From an uncultured Lachnospiraceae bacterium (GTDB lineage Bacteria > Bacillota > Clostridia > Lachnospirales > Lachnospiraceae), in assembly GCA_900548905.1 (NCBI GenBank), contig URMK01000124.1:1-6547 (forward strand): 6,547 nucleotides of DNA, given 5' to 3'. Every line of letters begins with the position of its first letter. The stretch's first letter is position 1. This document shows, piece by piece, positions 1 to 5,066 of this stretch. A program made the translations under genes and the position numbers. The notes below the pieces were generated by a model. It saw only the letters and a program-made list of their open reading frames with translations. It made no database searches and was not told the DNA's origin.

Positions 1-1
1 T

Positions 2-931
2 GGTGGGCTTTACCTTTTTAAACATGGACGGGGGTATGTCTGCTTTTCCGGAGGCAAGGGCAATATCGTAGATTTTGCAGTGGAGTTCCTGGGTTTCACT
101 AAAAGGCAGGCAATGGAAGAAATTCTGGGGTGTAAGGCTTATGAGAACCAGAAGCATATCATTCCCCCTATGGAAAAGGAGAAGAGAGGTAAGCTGGAGA
201 TCCCTCCTAAGGATAATAATAACCGGAAAGTATTTGCTTATCTCACCCGCACACGAAAACTGGAACCTGAAATTGTAAAAACCATGATTAACAAAGGAAA
301 AATATATCAAACAAGACAGCAGGTCAGGGATAAGGTTATCAATAATTGTGCATTCACGGGGGAAGACACGAATGGACAGGTTAAATATTGTGCACTCAGA
401 GGGTGCAGTGCAGGAAGCAGCTATCGTTTAGACTTACCAGACAGCGATAAATCCTTTGGTTTCATTATGGAAGGCCAGAGCAACCGAGTCTATGAGTTCG
501 AAGCCCCCATTGATGCAATGAGTCATGCATCCTTTTTTTTCATGCTGGGTATGGATTGGAAAATGGATCATAGGGTTTCAGAAGGCTGTTTGTCAAATAA
601 AGCATTGGATCGATATTTGTCGCATCACCCGGAAATCAATGAGATTGTATTTTGCTATGATAATGATATGGATGGCAAACTTCCGGACGGTACCCCGCAT
701 AACCATGGACAGATAAAAGCAATGAAGGAATGTGATTATTACCGGGCGCGGGGATATAAGACATGGATACAAACGCCCTGCGAAAAGGATTATAATGCAA
801 TGCTGACTACAGATAACCTGTATCAGTCCGTTTCCCATTTTTTATCTTTTTATAAGGAAAATGTTAGGGAGCAGGGAAAAGAGGAAACAGAAGGAGAACC
901 GGAATATGAAGACGAATGGGAATACTATTAG
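2..931 (+). CDS. DUF3991 / Toprim domain protein, 5' end missing
   Basis: The frame is open from the first bases, so the start lies upstream; 309 residues are visible. The first 40 or so resemble the end of a CHC2/DnaG-like zinc-binding module (YVCFSGGKGNIVDF), but the second Cys of the usual CFxCG pattern is Gly here. Residues about 65-160 match the DUF3991 pattern (VFAYLTRTR, IYQTRQ, a YCALRG block, then SDKSFGF). A Toprim fold follows: the conserved acid is in FEAPIDAMSHASF (E167 of the fragment) and the metal-binding pair in VFCYDNDMDG (D220, D222). The C-terminus is strongly acidic. Toprim domains belong to primases, topoisomerases and nucleases; DUF3991/Toprim proteins are frequent in conjugative elements, where a role in priming or processing transferred DNA is plausible but unproven. 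The last codons carry the ribosome binding site and start of the next gene (26-base overlap), so the two are probably cotranslated. The family call is confident; the biochemical role is inference. Confidence 0.9.
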   Translation, partial: GGLYLFKHGRGYVCFSGGKGNIVDFAVEFLGFTKRQAMEEILGCKAYENQKHIIPPMEKEKRGKLEIPPKDNNNRKVFAYLTRTRKLEPEIVKTMINKGKIYQTRQQVRDKVINNCAFTGEDTNGQVKYCALRGCSAGSSYRLDLPDSDKSFGFIMEGQSNRVYEFEAPIDAMSHASFFFMLGMDWKMDHRVSEGCLSNKALDRYLSHHPEINEIVFCYDNDMDGKLPDGTPHNHGQIKAMKECDYYRARGYKTWIQTPCEKDYNAMLTTDNLYQSVSHFLSFYKENVREQGKEETEGEPEYEDEWEYY

Positions 932-1154
932 GGGAGATCCCGCAATATATAAAGAATCTGCTTTAAGTCAGCTGCTCCTTCTTGTGGAACCAAAAGCGGA
1001 TGAAATACAGATTATAACGGACTACGTGAAACTGAATACATTACAGGATCTGCTGGAACACTTCCCGGAATTGAGGTTAAGTACCCAAACGGAACAAAGG
1101 ATAGCTGCATTGTATGTAATCGTAAGTAGTACGGAGGGGCGCTATGACTTATGA
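906..1154 (+). CDS. Small helical protein resembling a RadC N-terminal domain
   Basis: This 82-residue gene overlaps the end of the Toprim gene and the start of the RadC-like gene. The frame is open further upstream to a Met codon at 861, but the ATG at 906 is preferred because AAGGAG lies at 891-896, nine bases before it. No named family is obvious. The protein is mostly helical and leucine-rich (ALSQLLLLVEPKADEI, then LQDLLEHFPEL). Residues 40-75 align without gaps to residues 29-64 of the RadC-like protein downstream, with 8 identities and several conservative matches (YVKLNTLQDLLEH against YAKEGSIMHVLDH). In full-length RadC a helix-hairpin-helix-like domain precedes the JAB domain, so this may be a detached or duplicated copy of it. 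The two-sided overlap argues for translational coupling and stable co-production with both neighbours. That it is a real gene is likely; its relation to RadC is judged by eye. Confidence 0.75.
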   Translation: MKTNGNTIRGDPAIYKESALSQLLLLVEPKADEIQIITDYVKLNTLQDLLEHFPELRLSTQTEQRIAALYVIVSSTEGRYDL

Positions 1155-1872
1155 GGAAGACAGATGCGAGGCTTTTATTTTAGGCCTGCATAAATTAATC
1201 GGCCTTAAATTAAGCGACCTTAGGGCATATGCAAAGGAAGGCAGTATCATGCATGTCCTGGATCATCCTTATGTCCTTCATATCACTCAGAAACAATATG
1301 AAAAGATATATAACCTGAAGGATTTTATCAATTCTTATCATTATTTGAGAAATACGGAATTGGATGAAAAAATACAATTATGTGATACAGAAGCGGCCAA
1401 GAGATATTATATTGGATGTCTGGCACAGTATAGAGAAAAAGAAATGGTGTTTGCTTCTTATCTTAATAATGGGAATCGTCCGATAGCCAGTTATAAAATA
1501 GCAGAAGGTGCGGTGGATAACTGTACAATAGATATTAAAGAGATATTTAAACGGGCGATACAGACAGATGCAAGTGGAATTATCGTAGCACACAATCACC
1601 CCAGTACGCAAATAAAACCAAGCCAGGCGGATATCAATTTTACGGAAAAATTGTTTCGGCAGACAAAAATGATGGGTTTTGATTTATTGGATCATATCAT
1701 TGTTGGGGGCGAGTGTGCCTATTCTTTTGCCGAGAATGGTTACATGGGAAGATGGAAGGAAGAGATGCAGGGAAAAGGTGCTGGATGGTCCGGAAATGAA
1801 TTAATTGCGGAAAGCGATGAAGTGGCAGAGGAGGAGGATGTGGCATACAGCGGGGAAGAATGGGATCGCTGA
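1144..1872 (+). CDS. radC: RadC-like JAB/MPN domain protein
   Basis: A 242-residue protein of the RadC (UPF0758) family. ATG 1144 is supported by GGAGG at 1133-1137, six bases upstream, and lies inside the last codons of the previous gene (11-base overlap). The N-terminal 70 residues are helical and only weakly like the usual RadC helix-hairpin-helix region. The C-terminal half is a clear JAB (MPN+) domain: conserved Glu at E100 (REKEMVFASYLN), then HNHPSTQIKPSQAD with H150, H152 and D163 as metal ligands, and HIIVGG near the end. The usual HPSG has Thr in place of Gly. A 30-residue acidic tail follows. RadC was first linked to DNA repair in E. coli, but that role is disputed; many copies sit on mobile elements, and the JAMM motif suggests a zinc metallo-isopeptidase or related fold of unknown substrate. 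A strong terminator lies 50 bases after the stop, so this is the last gene of its transcript. The family is certain, the function is not. Confidence 0.92.
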   Translation: MTYEEDRCEAFILGLHKLIGLKLSDLRAYAKEGSIMHVLDHPYVLHITQKQYEKIYNLKDFINSYHYLRNTELDEKIQLCDTEAAKRYYIGCLAQYREKEMVFASYLNNGNRPIASYKIAEGAVDNCTIDIKEIFKRAIQTDASGIIVAHNHPSTQIKPSQADINFTEKLFRQTKMMGFDLLDHIIVGGECAYSFAENGYMGRWKEEMQGKGAGWSGNELIAESDEVAEEEDVAYSGEEWDR

Positions 1873-1921
1873 AAAAGATTAGTAAAACATTAAAAAAGGA
1901 CTGATAATCTATAACGTGCAG

Positions 1922-1964
1922 CGCCGTCAGGAAGTGGTTTTTATCACTTTCTGACGGCGTTTTT
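1922..1964 (+). terminator. Strong intrinsic terminator after the RadC-like gene
   Basis: A 15-base arm (CGCCGTCAGGAAGTG, 1922-1936) pairs with CACTTTCTGACGGCG (1945-1959) through one G-U pair and an 8-base loop, and is followed directly by five T (1960-1964). Short flanking repeats TAACG (1912-1916) and CGTTA (1966-1970) could extend the pairing. There is no matching T run on the other strand, so it should act on rightward transcription only. It separates the Toprim-RadC cluster from the genes downstream, which therefore need their own promoter or readthrough. Confidence 0.9.
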
Positions 1965-1978
1965 GCGTTATACGGGAG

Positions 1979-2077
1979 GTGAGAAAAATACGGAAAAAAG
2001 TATGTCCCATACTATTTGGCAAGGAACAGATACAACAGACCAGCGAAAAGAAAGAAGAGAAAGGGATGCAAAGATGA
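1979..2077 (+). CDS. Possible short upstream ORF coupled to the next gene
   Basis: A 32-residue reading frame begins at GTG 1979 and stops at TGA 2075-2077, overlapping the ATG of the next gene as ATGA. Its product would be basic (MRKIRKKVCPILFGKE, then a Lys/Glu-rich end). The excellent ribosome binding site GGGAGGTGAG (1974-1983) overlaps the GTG itself; its ideal spacing falls on ATA 1988, in the same frame, which would be a very rare start. The ribosome binding site is too far (about 20 bases) from ATG 2002 to serve the next gene directly, so something short may be translated here. It could also be a decayed gene or chance. Confidence 0.3.
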   Translation: MRKIRKKVCPILFGKEQIQQTSEKKEEKGMQR

Positions 2078-2442
2078 GGCCGGTATTTGTCTGCCAGCTT
2101 TCCGAGGAAAAGCAGGCGGAAATCAAAAGGATGCTGGAGGGACTGATCCTGCACGGCTGCGGCGGAGAAATGTCAGAAGTGGAACACTATTATGGCATGA
2201 GCTTTGAAGAGGCGGTGCAGAACGGTATGAACTCCAAAATCGTGGATTTGGATTACATCATGGTATTTTATGCAGAGGATTTCCAGTCAGGAAAAGAGGA
2301 TGAACGGTTCCGGCTTGCGGATGCCGCCGTCATCTCCAGCATTTTAAGAGAAGCGATAAAACAGGATGATGTTCCAGCTTTTCGATCTCTGCATAGACAG
2401 TGTGAACAGCTGCCTGCACAGGAGGACGGTTGGGAACGATAG
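2074..2442 (+). CDS. Hypothetical protein, unrecognised family
   Basis: I do not recognise this 122-residue acidic protein. It begins MRPVFVCQLSEEKQAEIKRM, continues with EHYYGMSFEEAVQNGMNSKI and an aromatic-hydrophobic stretch around VDLDYIMVFYAEDFQ, and ends in a helical, Glu-rich tail (QEDGWER). There is no signal peptide, membrane segment or Cys cluster. ATG 2074 is chosen because AAAGGG (2060-2065) lies eight bases upstream and the codon overlaps the stop of a short upstream ORF as ATGA. The same frame is open back to ATG 2002 and TTG 1963, but 2002 has no ribosome binding site at normal spacing and 1963 lies in the terminator T run. The gene is clearly richer in GC than the genes after it (roughly 57% in sampled 60-base blocks against 30-35%), so it may have a separate origin. 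It lies between a terminator and a structured gene-free region. That it is coding is likely; its role is unknown. Confidence 0.7.
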   Translation: MRPVFVCQLSEEKQAEIKRMLEGLILHGCGGEMSEVEHYYGMSFEEAVQNGMNSKIVDLDYIMVFYAEDFQSGKEDERFRLADAAVISSILREAIKQDDVPAFRSLHRQCEQLPAQEDGWER

Positions 2443-2444
2443 CA

Positions 2445-2493
2445 GCCGCCACCATCTTCATGGCTCACCATAGATGTGGCACGGCAGATTTTT
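2445..2493 (+). terminator. Possible weak terminator after the hypothetical gene
   Basis: GCCGCCAC (2445-2452) plus ATC (2454-2456) can pair with GATGTGG (2473-2479) and CGGC (2482-2485), leaving a one-base bulge on the left and a CA bulge on the right. Five T follow at 2489-2493 after a 3-base gap. The loop is long and contains its own small CCAT/ATGG stem. The position just after the stop at 2442 fits a terminator, but the bulges make it weak. Confidence 0.4.
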
Positions 2494-2527
2494 CTTTCCA
2501 CTCTTTTAAGGAGCGGCAGCGACCAAC

Positions 2528-2553
2528 AGCCCTCACCGCTTGCGGTGGGGGCT
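2528..2553 (+). repeat. Long hairpin with CTTG loop
   Basis: AGCCCTCACCG (2528-2538) pairs with CGGTGGGGGCT (2543-2553) through one T-G pair, closing a CTTG loop. Outer CAAC (2524-2527) could also pair with GTTG (2558-2561) across a short bulge. No T run follows, so this is not a standard terminator. It fits an RNA structural element or a protein-binding inverted repeat. Confidence 0.65.
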
Positions 2554-2561
2554 ACTTGTTG

Positions 2562-2580
2562 CCAAAATCATAGATTTTGG
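2562..2580 (+). repeat. Perfect 8-base inverted repeat, 3-base spacer
   Basis: CCAAAATC (2562-2569) and GATTTTGG (2573-2580) are exact complements around ATA. It lies directly after the long hairpin at 2528-2553. The dyad could be an operator or an RNA stem. Confidence 0.6.
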
Positions 2581-2624
2581 TATAAAGGCAGGAATAGGCG
2601 GGTTCCACTCCGTCGGGAAACAGC

Positions 2625-2643
2625 TTGCAGGCAAAGCCTGCAA
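2625..2643 (+). repeat. Perfect 8-base inverted repeat, AAA spacer
   Basis: TTGCAGGC (2625-2632) and GCCTGCAA (2636-2643) are exact complements around AAA. Its design (8-base arms, 3-base spacer) matches that of the repeat at 2562-2580, although the sequences differ. Confidence 0.6.
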
Positions 2644-2645
2644 CG

Positions 2646-2682
2646 GGGTTCTGTTATAAAAGAATGGGTTCTGGCTGGAACC
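2646..2682 (+). repeat. Direct repeat GGGTTCTG with adjoining short stem
   Basis: GGGTTCTG occurs at 2646-2653 and 2666-2673, start to start 20 bases apart (about two helical turns); GGGTTC also occurs at 2600-2605. The last copy forms GGTTC/GAACC (2667-2671 with 2678-2682) around a 6-base loop. The spacing would suit binding of a protein on one face of DNA. Confidence 0.4.
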
Positions 2683-2737
2683 TCTGATTAATGGCTTTGG
2701 TCTGGTAAGTATTCACATGAAAATAGATTGAATAAGT

Positions 2738-2744
2738 AGGAGGT
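2738..2744 (+). promoter_or_regulatory. Ribosome binding site of the DUF5688 gene
   Basis: AGGAGGT sits five bases before ATG 2750 and is close to the full anti-16S consensus. It fixes the start and suggests strong translation of the first gene of the operon. No convincing -35/-10 pair was found upstream. Confidence 0.8.
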
Positions 2745-2749
2745 CACCG

Positions 2750-3784
2750 ATGTTAAGCTATGAAGAATTTTGCGAAAAAGTAGAAAAAGAGATGGTGCAG
2801 TATATGACGCAGGAGTATCACAATGCCGTTTTCAAACTTGTCGATGTTATCAAAGAAAATGATGAGAAACATACATCACTGGAAATGGAAACGGAACAGA
2901 ATATAATTCCCAATTTATATTTGGAGGAATGTTACCGTGTGTATCAAAAAACAGGAAATATAGAAGCAACGATGCAGTTAATGGCGCACAAATATCAGGA
3001 GTCCATGAATCAGGGAGAAAAAAATATCGGATTCGATATTAGTGATTATGAGCAGGTAAAAGAACGGCTTTTTCTTTCTGTTTTGAATAAGGAAAAAAAT
3101 GAACAGTACATACAGAATTCCTGTTATAAAGAGGTACCGGGAACCGATTTGGCGGCGGTTACAAAAATACTCTGCCATAGGAATGAAGAAGAACAGGCTG
3201 TCATTCCAGTAAATGAAAACTATTTATCAGTATGGGGAGTTTCGAAAGAAGAGATTTACGAACAGGCACTTATAAATACTCCTAAATTATTCCCTCCGGA
3301 ACTGATGAATATGGGGGATGTTATCACATATCTTTCTCTTATGGAGGAGATAGATCCAAATGCAGTCTCTTTCCTGCAAAATATGGACGCATCAGAAGAG
3401 TCCATGCAATATGTTTTGTCGCCACAGGAAATGTATGTATTAAGCAACAAGCAAAAATTGAATGGAGCCACTGTCCTTTTATATCCGGAAACTTTACAGA
3501 ATATAGCAGAAAGAGAAGGAAGTAATTTTTTAATCCTGCCCAGCAGCATACATGAACTTATTCTGGTAAAAGATACAGGGAGTTTATGTGTACAAGAGCT
3601 GCAGGAAATGGTAATCAGCGTAAACAGGACAACGCTGCACCCGGAAGAATTTTTATCGGATGAAATTTATTGTTATGACTGCCAGGAACATAGGATATCT
3701 ATGGTAACAGAAAGAGAGCAAACTAAGAATCGGATTGAGGAATATATGGAGGAAGACGAAATGGAATTCGAAGAAGAAAGGTAA
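2750..3784 (+). CDS. DUF5688 family protein
   Basis: A 344-residue cytoplasmic protein matching DUF5688, a family of unknown function common on Firmicute integrative elements. Recognisable blocks, in order, are the N-terminal LSYEEFCEKVEKEM, IIPNLYLEECYRVYQKTGNI, ISDYEQVKERLFLSVLNKEK with YKEVPGTDLAAVTKILC, then LSVWGVSKEEIYEQALINTP, and the diagnostic late region MYVLSNKQKLNGATVLLYP plus FLILPSSIHELILV and LSDEIYCYD. The start is fixed by AGGAGGT five bases upstream. Length is normal for the family, and an acidic tail (EEYMEEDEMEFEEER) ends it. There are no membrane segments, signal peptide or catalytic motif that I can name. It opens an apparent operon that runs to the relaxase; the next gene starts 7 bases after its stop and takes its ribosome binding site from the last codons. 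Family assignment is confident, from memory of the conserved blocks; the role is unknown. Confidence 0.88.
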   Translation: MLSYEEFCEKVEKEMVQYMTQEYHNAVFKLVDVIKENDEKHTSLEMETEQNIIPNLYLEECYRVYQKTGNIEATMQLMAHKYQESMNQGEKNIGFDISDYEQVKERLFLSVLNKEKNEQYIQNSCYKEVPGTDLAAVTKILCHRNEEEQAVIPVNENYLSVWGVSKEEIYEQALINTPKLFPPELMNMGDVITYLSLMEEIDPNAVSFLQNMDASEESMQYVLSPQEMYVLSNKQKLNGATVLLYPETLQNIAEREGSNFLILPSSIHELILVKDTGSLCVQELQEMVISVNRTTLHPEEFLSDEIYCYDCQEHRISMVTEREQTKNRIEEYMEEDEMEFEEER

Positions 3785-3791
3785 TGTAGTT

Positions 3792-4262
3792 ATGCCTGAA
3801 AAGGGAAAAAAGCAGTCAATTACCTTTTATCCAAGCGATTTGGATGCATTGGAAAAATTGGCAGTCAAACGAAGCAGTAACATTTCCGAATTAACCAGGG
3901 AGTTTGTCCGAAAAGGACTTGCACTGGAAAGCAGTAAGGAAGAAGTGGATCTTATCGCCTCTATTATCAGACAGGAAATTAGTGATGTTTTTCAGCTGAA
4001 TGATGTGAAGGTTATAGTGGATCATGACACAGACCGGCTTGCCAAAATGCTGATGAAAATCGGAAAAATCGACGGAGCCATGTTTTACTTATTAATTAAG
4101 GTTTTGATGACTATGCTGAATGAAGGAAGCAGGGATGATTTCGAATGCATGATTCAGGATTCTGTTAAATTAGGGGTCGATTATATGCAGAAAAAGGATT
4201 TTCAGATTAACAGTTTCCTGCAGGATACCAGTAACCTAATGGAAAGGGCAGACAAATTATGA
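3792..4262 (+). CDS. Putative ribbon-helix-helix DNA-binding protein
   Basis: A 156-residue protein whose first 45 residues fit a ribbon-helix-helix fold: a basic start, a short strand (KKQSITFYP, residues 6-14), a first helix (SDLDALEKLAVKR) and a second helix (ISELTREFVRKGLAL, residues 31-45). The remaining 110 residues are helical (IASIIRQEISDVFQL, KMLMKIGKIDGAMFYLLIKV) and may serve oligomerisation or partner binding; I do not recognise that part. ATG 3792 is preferred to a TTG at 3735 because AAAGGT (3777-3782) lies nine bases upstream and it avoids overlap with the DUF5688 gene. RHH proteins in transfer operons are often relaxosome accessory factors (MobC/TraY-like) or repressors of their own operon. 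Either would suit a gene in the same operon as a relaxase, but this is inference; the fold is assigned from pattern only. The stop TGA overlaps the ATG of a 21-codon ORF. Confidence 0.75.
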   Translation: MPEKGKKQSITFYPSDLDALEKLAVKRSSNISELTREFVRKGLALESSKEEVDLIASIIRQEISDVFQLNDVKVIVDHDTDRLAKMLMKIGKIDGAMFYLLIKVLMTMLNEGSRDDFECMIQDSVKLGVDYMQKKDFQINSFLQDTSNLMERADKL

Positions 4263-4324
4263 AAAGCATGCAGTCTGAAAGGAGAGTGGAGCCGGAAAAA
4301 TCGGCTCTCTTATTTTATGCTTGA
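4259..4324 (+). CDS. 21-codon bridging ORF between RHH and methyltransferase genes
   Basis: ATG 4259 overlaps the TGA of the RHH gene (ATGA), and the reading frame ends at TGA 4322-4324, eight bases into the methyltransferase gene. AAGGG (4244-4248) lies ten bases before the start. The product would begin MKSMQSERRVEPEK and end SALLFYA, with no recognisable motif. The methyltransferase ATG (4317) has no ribosome binding site of its own at normal distance, so ribosomes finishing this ORF could restart there. It is more likely a coupling device than a functional peptide, and it could still be chance. Confidence 0.45.
   Translation: MKSMQSERRVEPEKSALLFYA
4289..4316 (+). terminator. Hairpin with T-rich tail before the methyltransferase (possible attenuator)
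   Basis: GAGCCG (4289-4294) pairs with CGGCTC (4302-4307) around GAAAAAT, with possible extra G-T pairs at both ends, and is followed by TCTTATTTT (4308-4316). The stem is short and the tail interrupted, so termination would be partial. It lies inside the 21-codon ORF, so translation of that ORF would melt it. Alternatively, when folded it shortens the distance from AAAGGAG (4278-4284) to ATG 4317 to about 13 bases and could help initiation. Confidence 0.45.
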
Positions 4325-5018
4325 TTATGGATTTTACTTAATGGATTGCAATGTGGGTATGAGAGAATTCCCGGATAATTATTTCGACCTTGCTGTTGTA
4401 GATCCTCCTTATTACAGTGGACCTGAAAAACGAATTCGATTTGGAAGTAAAAGAAGCCCTATTGGAGTCTCTCATACCTACCAACAGTCGGCTAAAGCGT
4501 GGAGCATACCGGGAGCTGCATACTTTCAGGAGTTGGAGCGGGTTTCCCAAAATCAGATTATTTGGGGGTGCAACTATTTTGACTGGCATTTCCCGCCAGG
4601 ACGCATTATATGGGATAAATGTAATGATGGCAGTTTTCTCTCAAATTGTGAAATCGCTTCCTGCAGTCTGCATAAATCGGTACGTCTATACCGATATATG
4701 TGGAATGGTATGATGCAGGGGAAATCTGTAAATGAGGGCTGGCGTCAGCAGGGCAACAAAGCATTAAATGAAAGGCGTATTCACCCCACGCAGAAACCTG
4801 TCAATTTGTACCGATGGATTATTCAGCAATATATATTACAGGGATGGAAAATACTGGATACCCATGTAGGGAGTGCAAGCAATCTGATAGCTTACGAGGA
4901 AGCGAAGCTGCCATATGTAGGTTTTGAGATTGATCCATTACGTTATGACTCGGCAAGAAATCGGTTGAAGGAGTATAAAGAACAAAGAACTCTTTCAGAC
5001 TATGGAATCCTGCCTTAG
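4317..5018 (+). CDS. DNA methyltransferase, DPPY type (likely N6-adenine), orphan
   Basis: A 233-residue DNA methyltransferase of the N4/N6 family. Residues 7-32 (YLMDCNVGMREFPDN, then LAVVDPPYY) carry catalytic motif IV with DPPY at 29-32, the form usual for adenine-N6 enzymes. A middle region (about 40-150) should hold target recognition, with the motif-like QIIWGCNYFDWHFP. HPTQKPVNLYRWI (156-168) is motif X. Motif I, the AdoMet-binding loop, is ILDTHVGSASNL (179-190) in place of the usual DPFxGSGT, followed by YVGFEIDP. Motif IV before motif I is the beta-class order. Length is typical of small orphan enzymes on phages and conjugative elements. No restriction endonuclease is visible nearby, so it may protect or mark element DNA, or influence host expression. 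The start has no close ribosome binding site and probably depends on coupling with the upstream ORF. Enzyme class is confident; the target sequence cannot be read from the protein. Confidence 0.92.
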   Translation: MLDYGFYLMDCNVGMREFPDNYFDLAVVDPPYYSGPEKRIRFGSKRSPIGVSHTYQQSAKAWSIPGAAYFQELERVSQNQIIWGCNYFDWHFPPGRIIWDKCNDGSFLSNCEIASCSLHKSVRLYRYMWNGMMQGKSVNEGWRQQGNKALNERRIHPTQKPVNLYRWIIQQYILQGWKILDTHVGSASNLIAYEEAKLPYVGFEIDPLRYDSARNRLKEYKEQRTLSDYGILP

Positions 5019-5066
5019 GTATCAATACCGGGACAAGTGGTGGTTTTTATCTACAAGGAGAAAAAG

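Larger units (their letters stand above)
2443..2749 (+). other. Gene-free structured region with serial inverted repeats
   Basis: This 307-base stretch holds no convincing gene. One frame is open at 2476-2691, but it has no ribosome binding site and its sequence is explained by inverted repeats rather than protein signatures. In order it contains an imperfect stem (2445-2485) with a T run, a long hairpin (2528-2553), two perfect 8-base stems with 3-base loops (2562-2580 and 2625-2643), a 5-base stem (2667-2682), and three GGGTTC copies. Its GC content matches the gene upstream rather than the operon downstream. It may be a regulatory leader, a noncoding RNA, a transfer origin (oriT) or a scar of an inserted element. 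I cannot decide between these from sequence alone. Confidence 0.6.

Noticed and set aside
593..838. Minus-strand frame opposite the Toprim gene
   Set aside because: It is antisense to well conserved DUF3991/Toprim codons and has no ribosome binding site or family signature.
2476..2691. 71-residue open frame in the gene-free region
   Set aside because: Its first codon has no ribosome binding site and lies in a predicted stem; the sequence is built from inverted repeats and its product is basic, low in typical hydrophobic patterning and unlike any family I know.
2693..2735. Possible promoter ahead of the DUF5688 gene
   Set aside because: Only weak -35/-10-like strings with poor spacing were found, so no promoter is annotated although one is expected here.
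3256..3549. 97-residue minus-strand frame opposite the DUF5688 gene
   Set aside because: It is antisense to recognisable DUF5688 blocks and no protein signature is visible.
5018..5029. GGTAT-CA-ATACC dyad just after the methyltransferase stop
   Set aside because: Arms of five bases with a two-base spacer cannot form a stable hairpin; as an operator it is unsupported and could be chance.
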